Assembly: GCF_000020005.1 (NCBI RefSeq)
Contig: NC_010718.1
Coordinates: forward strand, 811,001-875,000
From: Natranaerobius thermophilus JW/NM-WN-LF
GTDB taxonomy: Bacteria; Bacillota; Natranaerobiia; Natranaerobiales; Natranaerobiaceae
Reading direction: 5' to 3'
Length of the DNA stretch: 64,000 nucleotides
A program made the translations under genes and the position numbers. Each line of letters begins with the position of its first letter. Position 1 is the stretch's first letter. The notes under the pieces are model-generated. The model ran no database searches. It had not been told where the DNA came from and saw only the letters and a list, made by a program, of their open reading frames with translations. Shown piece after piece: positions 45,839 through 54,556 of the stretch.

Positions 45839-46443
45839 CAGGATACAATTTAATAAACCTACACGATATGATAAATGAGCTAGGAGAGGATAGAGTAAAA
45901 TCTATCCTCTCCGAATTTTATTGTCCATTAAATATAGATGTAGAGAACTTCTTAAGAAGTGGAAAAGCTATTGAATTTGCTAAACAAAGGATAGCTGCAA
46001 CACATTTAGTATTCACTTCTTATAAAGACTCTCCAGTTATAGTTGGATATTTTACGCTAGCATCAAAAGTAATAGTTATATCTAAAAAAAGTTTAAGTAA
46101 AAACCTACAAAAAAGAATCAGAAAATTTGCTCAATACGATGAACATTTGAGGCAATATACAATGTCTGCTCCTTTAATAGCTCAACTAGGGAAAAACTTT
46201 AACAATAGATATAATAGATTAATTACCGGTGATGAATTACTAAATATCGCCTGTGAAAAAGTAGAAAAAACACAACTTGATTTAGGAGGTAAAGTAGTAT
46301 ATTTAGAATGTGAGGACAAGCCTAAGTTAAGAAGTTTTTACGAAGATAATGGATTTGTTGTTTTCGGTATTAGACGATTAGATCCTGATGAAAGAAACTT
46401 ATTTGAAGGTGATTATTTAATTCAACTGCTCAAATATTTGTAA
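45835..46443 (+). CDS. GNAT-fold acetyltransferase, toxin-like
   Basis: A 202-residue protein with an acetyltransferase-like fold: LNIDVENFLRSGKAIEFAKQ at the start, THLVFTSYKDSPVIVGYFTL as the central strands, LIAQLGKNF in the CoA-binding region, and VVYLECEDKPKLRSFYEDNGFVVFG at the end, the usual GNAT closing motif. Proteins of this type occur on plasmids and in islands, paired with a short upstream protein. TacAT-type toxins of this fold acetylate aminoacyl-tRNA. Whether this one is toxic is inference. It overlaps its partner by 4 bp. Confidence 0.78.
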   Translation: MTGYNLINLHDMINELGEDRVKSILSEFYCPLNIDVENFLRSGKAIEFAKQRIAATHLVFTSYKDSPVIVGYFTLASKVIVISKKSLSKNLQKRIRKFAQYDEHLRQYTMSAPLIAQLGKNFNNRYNRLITGDELLNIACEKVEKTQLDLGGKVVYLECEDKPKLRSFYEDNGFVVFGIRRLDPDERNLFEGDYLIQLLKYL

Positions 46444-46469
46444 TATCATAATTCTCAGGAGTGATAATT

Positions 46470-46623
46470 ATGAGTGATGGGATATTTTTGCTTCAAGATA
46501 ATGGGGAACTTTTAAAGATGACTGAATTGCGAATATAACCATACTGTTCCCGAGGGAGTTTTAGAAAACTTCTTGGATGAAGCTATTTCCTATGAAGAAT
46601 TTTGGGATAAAGTTGAGTTCTAA
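46470..46623 (+). pseudogene. Remnant of a DUF91-type nuclease-family gene
   Basis: CAGGAG precedes an ATG that encodes MSDGIFLLQDNGELLKMTE, a typical start for these nuclease-like proteins. The frame soon stops; a shifted frame then gives EYNHTVPEGVLENFLDEAI and ends at 46623. Most of the body is deleted. Confidence 0.55.
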
Positions 46624-46685
46624 TGAATATCATAATTTAGTTTACTAGTTAGAACTTTTTTGCAGAGCATTATGTATCTTATAGT

Positions 46686-46720
46686 AAAAAACTGAGGACA
46701 AAAATTGTCCTCAGTTTTTT
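46686..46720. terminator. Bidirectional terminator between island and ABC exporter
   Basis: A perfect stem around ACTGAGGACA with A-runs on the left and T-runs on the right serves both converging directions. It is nearly identical to the hairpin at 39037-39070. Confidence 0.85.
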
Positions 46721-46765
46721 AGTGGGTGCCCTGCATATTTTCCGCGCTGAGTGGTTGAGAGTATG

Positions 46766-48688
46766 TCACAAAGCATCTGCCTCATCAAAGTTTGCTTCAT
46801 CAAAAGAATTAGAGCTTCCTTTATAAAGCTGATAGTATGCACCTTTATTTGCTACTAGTTCTTTATGGTTGCCGCTTTCAATTATCCTACCTTGGTCAAG
46901 GACTAATATTTTATCGGAATTTCGTATTGTAGATAGCCGATGGGCGATCACGAATACAGTTCTACCTTTCATCAGTTCATCCATTCCCCTCTGTACAATG
47001 GCCTCTGTACGGCTGTCAATACTTGAAGTGGCTTCATCTAAGATCATAACTGGAGCATCAGTTAACTGGGCCCTGGTTATTGACAGTAACTGTCTTTGCC
47101 CCTGAGATAGATTGGAGCTTTCCTCAGAGAGGATGGTTTCATAGCCATCAGGCAGCATTGAGATAAAGCTATCTGCTTGTGATCTCCTGGCTGCTTCATA
47201 AATCTCTTCATCGGTAGCATCTAATTTGCCAAAGCGAATATTTTCTTTAACAGTTCCGGTAAATAGTGATGTATCTTGCAGAACCACACCAAGGGAACGG
47301 CGTAGATCAGCTTTTTTAATATCATTTATATTTATCCCGTCATAACGGATTTTACCATCATCAAGATCATAGAACCGGTTAATTAGATTGGAAATAGTGG
47401 TTTTACCAGCACCGGTTGCACCCACTAGAGCTATTTTCTGACCAGGTTTTGCATGAACAGAAACATTATGCAGGACTGGTGTTTCGCCATCATAACTGAA
47501 ATCAATATTATTTAGGCGAATATCTCCTTTTAGTTCAGTGTAGTTGAAGGAACCGTCGGGTTGTGGTTGTTTCCATGCCAGGATACCTGTTCTTTCTTCT
47601 GTTTCCACTAGTTTGTCGTCTTCGTACTTTGCATTTACCAGTGTAACAGAACCCTTATCTGCTTCAACTTCTTGATCAAGAAGGTCAAAAATCCGCTCTG
47701 CACCTGCCAGGGCCTTAACTATTGACTGTAATTGTTGGGAAATTTGGGCAATTGGCATTGCCAACGTTCTACTCAATTGTAAAAATGCTGCTATTGTTCC
47801 CAGAGTAAGAGCGCCAATACCGTTAATATAGAGTATTCCACCTGTTATAGCAATTAAAACATATTGAATATGAGAGAAGTTTATCATTATCGGCATTAAA
47901 ATATTGGCATAACGGTGTGCATCTGTAGAGTGTTGACAGAGCTTATCATTTAATTCATCAAATTTTGCTTTAGCTTCTTCTTCATGGCAGAACACTTTAA
48001 CTACCTTTTGTCCGCTGATCATTTCTTCAACATAACCGTTTGTTTTGCCTAAAGTTTCTTGTTGCCGGGAAAAATTTTTACCGCTTAATCCCACTACTTT
48101 CCTGACAACAACTAAATTTATAATTACGGTTAATATTGCTACTAGAGTTAGATGGGGGCTTAAAATTAACATTGTTGTGAAAACACCGACAATAGTGACA
48201 ATGGATACAGCCATTTGCGGCAATCCCTGGGTTATAAACTGTCGCAGTGTGTCAGTATCGTTTGTATACCTGCTCATTAAATTACCATGGGTGTTACTAT
48301 CAAAATAGCTTAAGGGTAATTTTTGCATATGAGAAAACATACTATCTCGCAATTCTCTAAGAGTGCCCTGGGAAATTGAGACCATTAACAAATTAAAAGT
48401 CAATGTCCCAATAACACCTGCTAAAAAAATACCTCCCATAATGAACAGGGCCGAGATAAGGCTGCTGAAATCAGGATCGGAAACACCAACTAAGGGGGTA
48501 ATATATTCGTCTATTAAAACCTCTAGAAAAACGGACATTCCCAGTCGAGCGCCGGTGCTTAACATTATGCCGATAAAAACTATTGGTAAAAGTAGTTTAT
48601 ATCTAACAAATATAAATGAAAGAAGTCTTTTAAAAGTCTTGATGGGATCTTTGGCTTTTCTTCGTTTGCTCACATTATGCGACGCCAT
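46766..48688 (-). CDS. ABC exporter half-transporter with canonical ATP site
   Basis: A 640-residue protein: six membrane helices (about 35-320), then an ATPase domain with GATGAGKTT (Walker A), LSQGQRQ (signature) and ILDEATSSID (Walker B with catalytic Glu). It pairs with the gene just upstream to form a heterodimeric exporter of the BmrCD/TM287-288 type for drugs, lipids or peptides. An unusual 60-residue stretch between the membrane and ATPase parts (EEVEADKGSVTL...GSFNYTEL) is an insertion. The ATG at 48688 follows AAAGGGGG and lies inside the upstream gene's end. Confidence 0.92.
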   Translation of the reverse strand: MASHNVSKRRKAKDPIKTFKRLLSFIFVRYKLLLPIVFIGIMLSTGARLGMSVFLEVLIDEYITPLVGVSDPDFSSLISALFIMGGIFLAGVIGTLTFNLLMVSISQGTLRELRDSMFSHMQKLPLSYFDSNTHGNLMSRYTNDTDTLRQFITQGLPQMAVSIVTIVGVFTTMLILSPHLTLVAILTVIINLVVVRKVVGLSGKNFSRQQETLGKTNGYVEEMISGQKVVKVFCHEEEAKAKFDELNDKLCQHSTDAHRYANILMPIMINFSHIQYVLIAITGGILYINGIGALTLGTIAAFLQLSRTLAMPIAQISQQLQSIVKALAGAERIFDLLDQEVEADKGSVTLVNAKYEDDKLVETEERTGILAWKQPQPDGSFNYTELKGDIRLNNIDFSYDGETPVLHNVSVHAKPGQKIALVGATGAGKTTISNLINRFYDLDDGKIRYDGININDIKKADLRRSLGVVLQDTSLFTGTVKENIRFGKLDATDEEIYEAARRSQADSFISMLPDGYETILSEESSNLSQGQRQLLSITRAQLTDAPVMILDEATSSIDSRTEAIVQRGMDELMKGRTVFVIAHRLSTIRNSDKILVLDQGRIIESGNHKELVANKGAYYQLYKGSSNSFDEANFDEADAL

Positions 48689-50414
48689 TATCTGTACCCC
48701 CTTTGAGTTGAGTGTCATAAACCTCCTGGTAAATTTGGTTGTTCTCTAGTAGCTCGTCATGGGTGCCGATTGCGTCAATTTTACCACCATCCATAACGAC
48801 AATCTTGTCTGCATCCATAACTGATGTTATACGTTGAGCAATTATGATTTTTGTTGTCTGGGGGATTTCGTCTAGAAAAGCTTTACGCAAGTATGACTCG
48901 GTTTTTGTGTCCACAGCACTTGTTGAATCGTCAAGGATAAGAATATGAGGTTTTTTAAGTAATGCTCTAGCAATACATAACCGCTGTTTCTGTCCACCGG
49001 AGACGTTTGACCCACCCTGTTCAATATGTGTGTCATATCCATTTGGTAACTCTTGGATAAAGCCATGGGCCTGAGCCAATTTACAAACCCGGATCAATTC
49101 TTCATCGCTAGCTTCTTTGTTACCCCAGCGTAAATTTTCCTTAATTGTACCTGAAAATAAAGTATTGTTTTGCAGCACAACGGATACCTTGTTCCGCAAT
49201 GCCTTGATATCATATTCTCGAACATCTCTTCCGCCAACTAATAAACTTCCTTCAGTAACATCGTACAACCTAGGAATTAGCTGGATTAAGCTGGTTTTAC
49301 CACTACCTGTTCCTCCTAATATTCCGACAGTTTCGCCTTCTTTAATATTAAGATTTATATTGTTTAAGCATAAATTATCCATACTTTTGTAGTAGCTAAA
49401 GCTTACATTTTGGAAACTGATATCACCGCTTTTGACCTCTTTAATGGGATTTTCGCTGTTGTTTAAGTCAATCTCTTCGTCTAATACTTCAACAATACGT
49501 TTAGCGGAAGCCCGTGATATACTGATTAAGACCAAAATCATTGACAGCATCATCAAGCCCATAAGTATTTGAGTGGTATAAGCAACCATACTTACCAATT
49601 GTCCTGTTGTCATTACACCCTCAACAATCATATTTGCACCTAACCAGCCAATTAATATTATACTGGTATAGACAGAAAGTTGCATTAATGGAGCATTGAG
49701 GCTAATAATTCTTTCCGCTTTGGAGAAGAGTTTGTAAATTGTCTCAGAAACATCATTGAATTTTTCCTTCTCATATTCTTCTCGGGCATATGATTTAACA
49801 ACACGTATACCGCGTAAATTTTCCTGTACCACATTATTCAGTTTATCGTAAATCCGAAAAACTTTATGAAAAAGCGGATCTGCATTACTAATAATTAAAT
49901 ATAGCCCTATGGCCAAAAAGGGTAGAACTGCCAGGTAAACCAATGAAAGCTGTGGATTGATATTAAAAGCCATCACGAGAGCAAAAATGAGCATAATAGG
50001 TGCTCTGAATGAAACTCGAAGCATCATCTGATAGGCATTTTGGATGTTTGTTATGTCTGTCGTTGATCGTGTAACTAAGCCTGAAGCCGAGATTTTGTCA
50101 ATATTGTAAAAAGAAAAGTCCTGAACTTTATAGAATACTTTTCGTCTCAAGTTACGTGAGAACCCTGCCGCGGCACGTGCTGCATATGTACCGGAAATAA
50201 TACCAAAAAGCATAGAAAGCAGGGCTGATAATAGTAATACGCCACCGAGCCTGATAACTAAATCAATATTGCCTCTTTCAACCCCGAAGTCAATTAAGTA
50301 AGCAATTAAAAACGGAATCAGAACTTGCATAATTACTTCTAAAATAACAAAAATTGGTGCTATAATAGTATCTTTTTTATATTCTCCTATACAGCTTAAC
50401 AAATGTTTTAACAT
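48675..50414 (-). CDS. ABC exporter half-transporter with degenerate ATP site
   Basis: A 579-residue protein: six membrane helices (about 15-310) and an ATPase domain with GGTGSGKTS, VSGGQKQR and ILDDSTSAVD. The Asp after ILD in place of Glu marks the degenerate site normal for one subunit of heterodimeric exporters. The ATG at 50414 is preceded by GGGGGAGGG at a longer spacing than usual; a start 9-30 nt upstream cannot be excluded. It overlaps its partner gene by 14 bp. A palindrome overlapping the promoter suggests control by a repressor not encoded here. Confidence 0.9.
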   Translation of the reverse strand: MLKHLLSCIGEYKKDTIIAPIFVILEVIMQVLIPFLIAYLIDFGVERGNIDLVIRLGGVLLLSALLSMLFGIISGTYAARAAAGFSRNLRRKVFYKVQDFSFYNIDKISASGLVTRSTTDITNIQNAYQMMLRVSFRAPIMLIFALVMAFNINPQLSLVYLAVLPFLAIGLYLIISNADPLFHKVFRIYDKLNNVVQENLRGIRVVKSYAREEYEKEKFNDVSETIYKLFSKAERIISLNAPLMQLSVYTSIILIGWLGANMIVEGVMTTGQLVSMVAYTTQILMGLMMLSMILVLISISRASAKRIVEVLDEEIDLNNSENPIKEVKSGDISFQNVSFSYYKSMDNLCLNNINLNIKEGETVGILGGTGSGKTSLIQLIPRLYDVTEGSLLVGGRDVREYDIKALRNKVSVVLQNNTLFSGTIKENLRWGNKEASDEELIRVCKLAQAHGFIQELPNGYDTHIEQGGSNVSGGQKQRLCIARALLKKPHILILDDSTSAVDTKTESYLRKAFLDEIPQTTKIIIAQRITSVMDADKIVVMDGGKIDAIGTHDELLENNQIYQEVYDTQLKGGTDNGVA

Positions 50415-50487
50415 ATCTACTTGAATAGCCCTCCCCCTGTGCAAAAATACAAAAAAACATCTCTATCAAAATTAATTTTGGGACACT

Positions 50488-50523
50488 AATAATTATTATA
50501 GCATAATTATTATAACTTCATAA
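50488..50523 (-). promoter_or_regulatory. ABC exporter promoter overlapped by a palindromic operator
   Basis: On the minus strand TATAAT (50495-50500) lies 17 nt after a weak TTATGA. The 9-bp perfect palindrome AATAATTAT/ATAATTATT (50488-50496 with 50503-50511, 6-nt gap) covers the -10 box, as expected of a MarR-type operator. Confidence 0.5.
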
Positions 50524-50541
50524 AATAAACTTCATAAAATA

Positions 50542-50574
50542 AAGGCCAATCCTAATTTTACTTGGATTGGCCTT
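50542..50574. terminator. Terminator after spoVS
   Basis: AAGGCCAATCC pairs perfectly with GGATTGGCCTT around an 11-nt loop, and on the minus strand it is followed by TATTTTAT. It lies 16 bp after the spoVS stop. Confidence 0.85.
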
Positions 50575-50590
50575 AAAACTTTGCTAAAAA

Positions 50591-50857
50591 CTATTGTCTT
50601 AACGGTCCTACCAGTAATTTGATAGCTGTTCTTTCTTCACCATCGATTTCAACATCAATAAAAGCTGGAACAAAGGCTATATCAATACCGCTTGGGGCTA
50701 AAAACCCCCGAGCAATCGCTATAGCTTTAATTCCCTGATTGGTGGCTCCTGCTCCAATAGCTTGTAACTCAGCTTTTCCTTGTTCTCTTATTACTCCTGC
50801 AAGTGCACCTGCTACTTTGTTGGGATTCGATTTTGCTGACACTTTTAATGTTTCCAT
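50591..50857 (-). CDS. spoVS: Stage V sporulation protein S
   Basis: An 88-residue small Alba-like protein, complete and very conserved (LKVSAKSNPNKVAGALAGVI, GAGATNQGIKAIAIARGF). In B. subtilis SpoVS affects septation and coat assembly during sporulation. It shows that the host belongs to a spore-forming lineage, although some non-spore-formers also keep it. AGGAGG precedes the ATG, and TATAAT lies about 30 bp further upstream on the minus strand. Confidence 0.95.
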   Translation of the reverse strand: METLKVSAKSNPNKVAGALAGVIREQGKAELQAIGAGATNQGIKAIAIARGFLAPSGIDIAFVPAFIDVEIDGEERTAIKLLVGPLRQ

Positions 50858-50954
50858 AGTTTAAACCTCCTAAATTTAATGGACCGTATTATATACTATT
50901 TTACATTTAGTAAAAAATACCTTTTTATTTAGGAATACTTTTCGGGTGGAATTG

Positions 50955-52109
50955 TTACGGACACAGAATTATCTGACGATACCAGAGGCAATCGGCACAG
51001 GTGGGGGTGTTTCCCCAGCAGTCCAATTGATTGTCGTCGGTCATGGAACATCCTTCTAAATACTTACAATCAGTGCAGGAGGGAAATCTCCCTTCCATGA
51101 CCTGGGAGCGGAACTTAATAAATTCTCTTTGCTTCCAGATTTCCGCTATACTCTGTTGGGACAGATCACCGACATGGTAGGCGTAATTGAATTTTTTCCT
51201 ACCGTAAATATAAGCTGTGTGATTGTGCATGCCTGGATAACACGGAGAAACCTTGCCCAAGTAATTGATTACTAGGGACTTAGACTCCACAAAATTACAG
51301 TAGCGGTGGGTGCGGAGTTTCATTTCGGGAAGTTGGGATCTGAAGTAGATAAACCCGGCACCGCTTCCCACTGCTAAATTGTCCTCATCGGCATCGTACA
51401 GAACCTCATCAATCATGTCTTCGGTGTAGGGGAGCAAATTGGTGACTATTACTGAATCCACCTGCAGTTTTCCTGCTAATTCCACTAGGTTCGGCAGTAA
51501 ATGGTAATTTGACTGCATGGCCACGAATTCGAACCACAGATGGGGCTTGTTAATTCGGTAGTTTACTTTTTGGTGGTATATGTGCTCTAGATTTTTCAGC
51601 AGTAAATTAAAATCCGAGTTTTTGCGGATCTGCTGGTACTCTTTTTCTCTGGGGGCGTCCATGGAGACAATAATCTTATCGGCTTGCAGTCCTATCAACT
51701 GATCTACCCGTTCAGGGGTGAGGTAGTAGCCATTGGTGATAAACTCCAATTCAAGTCCCAGCTCCTTAACCTTAGTCGCGACTTCAAAGAAGCGGGGATG
51801 CACCATTGGCTCGCCAAACCCACCCAGGTGTACTGTTTTTAGCCCATTTTTGGCCAGCTCGGGGAGTTCAGCCAATATTTTATTCAATATATCGTTGCTC
51901 ATATTGTCAGGGGTTCTAAACCAGGCGTTTCTAATGCAGGTGATGCAGTCAAAATTACATCTAGTGGTCAGTTCTAAATATAGCTTTTTCAAGTCCAACT
52001 GTACGGGTAGGTACTTAATTCCGTCCCTGTATTGTACCTTTATCCAATCTTCGGGATTATCAAAGTTATATTGAGAATCATTTTTTTCGTATCCAGTTAT
52101 TTTACTCAT
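50955..52109 (-). CDS. Radical SAM/SPASM protein, probable tungsten-oxidoreductase maturase
   Basis: A 384-residue protein. The radical SAM cluster motif CNFDCITC (C-x3-C-x2-C) is near residue 52, followed by GGFGEPMVHPRF. The C-terminal SPASM-type region has many cysteines (CYPGMHN, CTDCKYLEGC, CWGNTPTCADC). Genes of this type lie beside a MoaD-like protein and an AOR and are thought to mature the tungsten cofactor enzyme; that exact layout occurs here. The role is inferred from family and context. Confidence 0.85.
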   Translation of the reverse strand: MSKITGYEKNDSQYNFDNPEDWIKVQYRDGIKYLPVQLDLKKLYLELTTRCNFDCITCIRNAWFRTPDNMSNDILNKILAELPELAKNGLKTVHLGGFGEPMVHPRFFEVATKVKELGLELEFITNGYYLTPERVDQLIGLQADKIIVSMDAPREKEYQQIRKNSDFNLLLKNLEHIYHQKVNYRINKPHLWFEFVAMQSNYHLLPNLVELAGKLQVDSVIVTNLLPYTEDMIDEVLYDADEDNLAVGSGAGFIYFRSQLPEMKLRTHRYCNFVESKSLVINYLGKVSPCYPGMHNHTAYIYGRKKFNYAYHVGDLSQQSIAEIWKQREFIKFRSQVMEGRFPSCTDCKYLEGCSMTDDNQLDCWGNTPTCADCLWYRQIILCP

Positions 52110-52137
52110 AATATCACATCCTAATTTCTAAGCAAAA

Positions 52138-52377
52138 TTAACCTCCGCCAATTGGTGGGAAAAAACCAATTCTGTCGCCATCTTCCACAGTTTCCTCTAA
52201 GTCTACATTGATGCCGTTTTTAATGATTAAATGCAAATCCTCCCTGGGTAGTCCCAATTCATCAACAATCTCACCGATGGTATGTTTCGCGGTTTCATAT
52301 TGGTATACCCCGGCTTCAGCACCTTGAGGCAGGTACTCTCGCAGGGTAGCATAGCAGCGAACTTCTATATTTGCCAA
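52138..52377 (-). CDS. MoaD/ThiS-like sulfur carrier of the tungsten enzyme module
   Basis: A 79-residue ubiquitin-like protein ending in IGGG, the di-glycine tail that carries sulfur as a thiocarboxylate. EDGDRIGFFPPIGGG is the classic C-terminal block. It would supply sulfur for pyranopterin cofactor assembly for the adjacent oxidoreductase. It lies 28 bp before the radical SAM gene in transcription order. GGCGGTGAT precedes the ATG. Confidence 0.88.
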   Translation of the reverse strand: MANIEVRCYATLREYLPQGAEAGVYQYETAKHTIGEIVDELGLPREDLHLIIKNGINVDLEETVEDGDRIGFFPPIGGG

Positions 52378-52469
52378 AGTTTATCACCGCCTTCAATTTC
52401 ATTATTAAGCAAATATTATGGGCAAAAATATCGATTAGGTATCCTTAAGCCTGTGAGAATTATTATAAG

Positions 52470-52502
52470 CGATGCGGGCCAGAGTTTATCTGACCCGCAT
52501 CG
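52470..52502. terminator. Strong GC-rich hairpin between AOR and MoaD-like genes
   Basis: CGATGCGGG...CCCGCATCG extends inward with CAGA/TCTG around one mismatch. There is no T-run, so it is more likely an mRNA-processing or partial-termination structure setting the ratio of the abundant oxidoreductase to its maturation proteins. Confidence 0.55.
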
Positions 52503-52566
52503 TAGATGACATAGATGACAATTTACATGTTCAAAAATTATGCTTTTCCCGTCAATGGCGTCAAAA

Positions 52567-54300
52567 TTATGAGAAGTTGTACAGGCTATCCAATTCTTCT
52601 TCCGATAGGTCGAATTTAACATCGTGGGGTGGTAATTCTTCTTTTTCGAAAAATTCGGGCAGTCTGTCGTGAGCCTTGGTGAATCCGGCTTTTTCGTTAA
52701 ATTTGCGCTCTACATTTAAGATTTGCTGTCCTAATTCGTTTACATCGTCAACTGTCAAGTTTGTTCCGTACTGGGCGTTAATCATATCGACGACAGTAGG
52801 AAGCGCTTCATCACTATCCAGAACAGCAAATGCGACAAACAGGCAAAGCCCTGTGCTGTCGATTGAAGCCGTGGCAACCTGTAGATCTCTGGAAAGGTCT
52901 ACCTGGCCTTCTTTTTTCAGTGGATTGATTTCTCCACCTACTTTAAGGATATTGGCAGTGACAGAGTATCCTGCTGTGTGATCGGCACCTTGTGTACTGG
53001 TAGCGTAAGTTACACCAACACCTTTGACAGCTCTGGGATCATAAGCGGGGATACTTTGTCTCTTTACAGTCGGCACTCGATCTATTCCGAATACTCTACC
53101 GGTCGTTTCAGAACCTGAACCTAGGATCTGACCCAGGGGCGTCCCCTTGCGGATTTCTTCGTCGAAAATGCGTTTTACTTCTTCTTTATCGCCAAATTCT
53201 ATCATATCAGTTTCCATGAATACGCCAAAAGTGACACCAGTTTCGATGGTATCAAGACCTAAATCGTCACAGCATCTATCAAAATAGGCGATGTAGTCCA
53301 AATCATCGATATTACAGTGGGCGCCAAAGGCCCAGATTGTTTCATACTCAAAACCTGCGGTTAAATACTCGCCTTTGTCATCGTGATAGACGTTGGAACA
53401 TCCCATAATACAGCCGGGATGGCAGGAGTGACCTGGCTTACCGTCTCTTTCTTTAATGGTTTCAGTCATAGTTTCGCCACTGATTTTATTGGCAGTTTCA
53501 AATCTTCCGCTGCGGAAGTTTTCAGTAGGTAGACCGCCGGCCTCGTTTAGAATGTTAATTAACACTGCTGTGCCGTAATTTCTCAAAGCCTCACCGGAAA
53601 CAGGGTGATCTAGAATGATTTTGGAGAACTTGCGGCTGGCTTCTTTGAATGCGTCTTCATCGGTCAACTCTACGCCAGGGGCCCCTTCGTCGTCAATGAC
53701 GATGGCTTTTAACCCTTTGGCACCCATGACGGCACCCAGGCCGCCGCGACCAAAAGCCCTTACCGGACGATCATCAGTATCGGTGACTGCTATACTGGCT
53801 GCAGTCATCTTATATTCTCCAGCCGGTCCTATGGACATGATTGTGACTTTTTCTCCGTACTTTTGGCGCAATTTATCGCCTACCTCGTAATTGCCGAGGC
53901 CTGCTAAACTATTATCTTCTTCTAATCGGACTCCATCCTTATCTATAACTAAGACTTGATTGTCTTGCTCTGCTTTGCCCTCTATCACTAGCGCTTTTAA
54001 CCCCAGTTTGGCCAAGTCCTGGGCAGCTGTACCTCCGGAATTACTCTCCTTGATACCTTTAGTAAGTGGACTGATGCTACCGACAGACAAACGACCTGAA
54101 CTGGGGGCTCTAGTACCTGACAACAACCCTGGAGCAAACACCAATTTATTGTTTTCTCCTAGGGGGTGAGAAGTGGGCTTAACTTCATCGTAAATAATTT
54201 GTGAAGTTAAAGCTCTACCGCCGAGGGCCTGATAACTTTCAGGGACCTCTACTTGGTTGACACTTCTCTCAGACAAATTCACGCGAAAAATATTGTTCAC
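52567..54300 (-). CDS. aor: Tungsten-dependent aldehyde:ferredoxin oxidoreductase
   Basis: About 577 residues. Domain 1 (residues 1-200) has ALGGRALTSQIIYDEV and SGRLSVGSISPLTKG, which bind the bis-pterin tungsten cofactor. The [4Fe-4S] cysteines lie in GHSCHPGCIMGCSN, with the distal cysteine in STGLCLFVAF. It oxidises aldehydes to acids and passes electrons to ferredoxin in the cytoplasm. Preferred start is GTG 54300 after GGGAGGG; TTG 54303 is possible. The downstream MoaD-like and radical SAM genes support a dedicated maturation set. Confidence 0.93.
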   Translation of the reverse strand: MNNIFRVNLSERSVNQVEVPESYQALGGRALTSQIIYDEVKPTSHPLGENNKLVFAPGLLSGTRAPSSGRLSVGSISPLTKGIKESNSGGTAAQDLAKLGLKALVIEGKAEQDNQVLVIDKDGVRLEEDNSLAGLGNYEVGDKLRQKYGEKVTIMSIGPAGEYKMTAASIAVTDTDDRPVRAFGRGGLGAVMGAKGLKAIVIDDEGAPGVELTDEDAFKEASRKFSKIILDHPVSGEALRNYGTAVLINILNEAGGLPTENFRSGRFETANKISGETMTETIKERDGKPGHSCHPGCIMGCSNVYHDDKGEYLTAGFEYETIWAFGAHCNIDDLDYIAYFDRCCDDLGLDTIETGVTFGVFMETDMIEFGDKEEVKRIFDEEIRKGTPLGQILGSGSETTGRVFGIDRVPTVKRQSIPAYDPRAVKGVGVTYATSTQGADHTAGYSVTANILKVGGEINPLKKEGQVDLSRDLQVATASIDSTGLCLFVAFAVLDSDEALPTVVDMINAQYGTNLTVDDVNELGQQILNVERKFNEKAGFTKAHDRLPEFFEKEELPPHDVKFDLSEEELDSLYNFS

Positions 54301-54475
54301 CAAAATCCCTCCCTTTTATAGAATAAAAACTTTATCCAACTATAGTTTACCATGATAATAGAATTTTGAAAATGTTTTTTCTTTTTTGACTGTAACCAGT
54401 TTTAATAAGGGTATTGTAGTTTTTCAAGCCGTACTTCGAAATAACTATAGCAAGATTCTATAATGAAAGATTAAA

Positions 54476-54512
54476 ACCCCCTACTTAGACGGCAAGATTC
54501 TAAGCAGGGGGT
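54476..54512 (-). terminator. Terminator of the double-cubane reductase operon
   Basis: On the minus strand a long stem (CCCCCT and CTTAG blocks pairing with CTAAG and AGGGGG) is followed by TTTTAATC. It ends the operon whose last stop is at 54557. The remaining 54304-54475 holds no gene. Confidence 0.8.
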
Positions 54513-54556
54513 CATACAAAATACTTATTCGAAGGATAGTTTGATATTATTTAAAT

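Noticed and set aside
48363-48749. Long open frame opposite the ABC exporter genes
   Set aside because: Shadow of the minus-strand coding sequence, with no ribosome site and no recognisable protein features.
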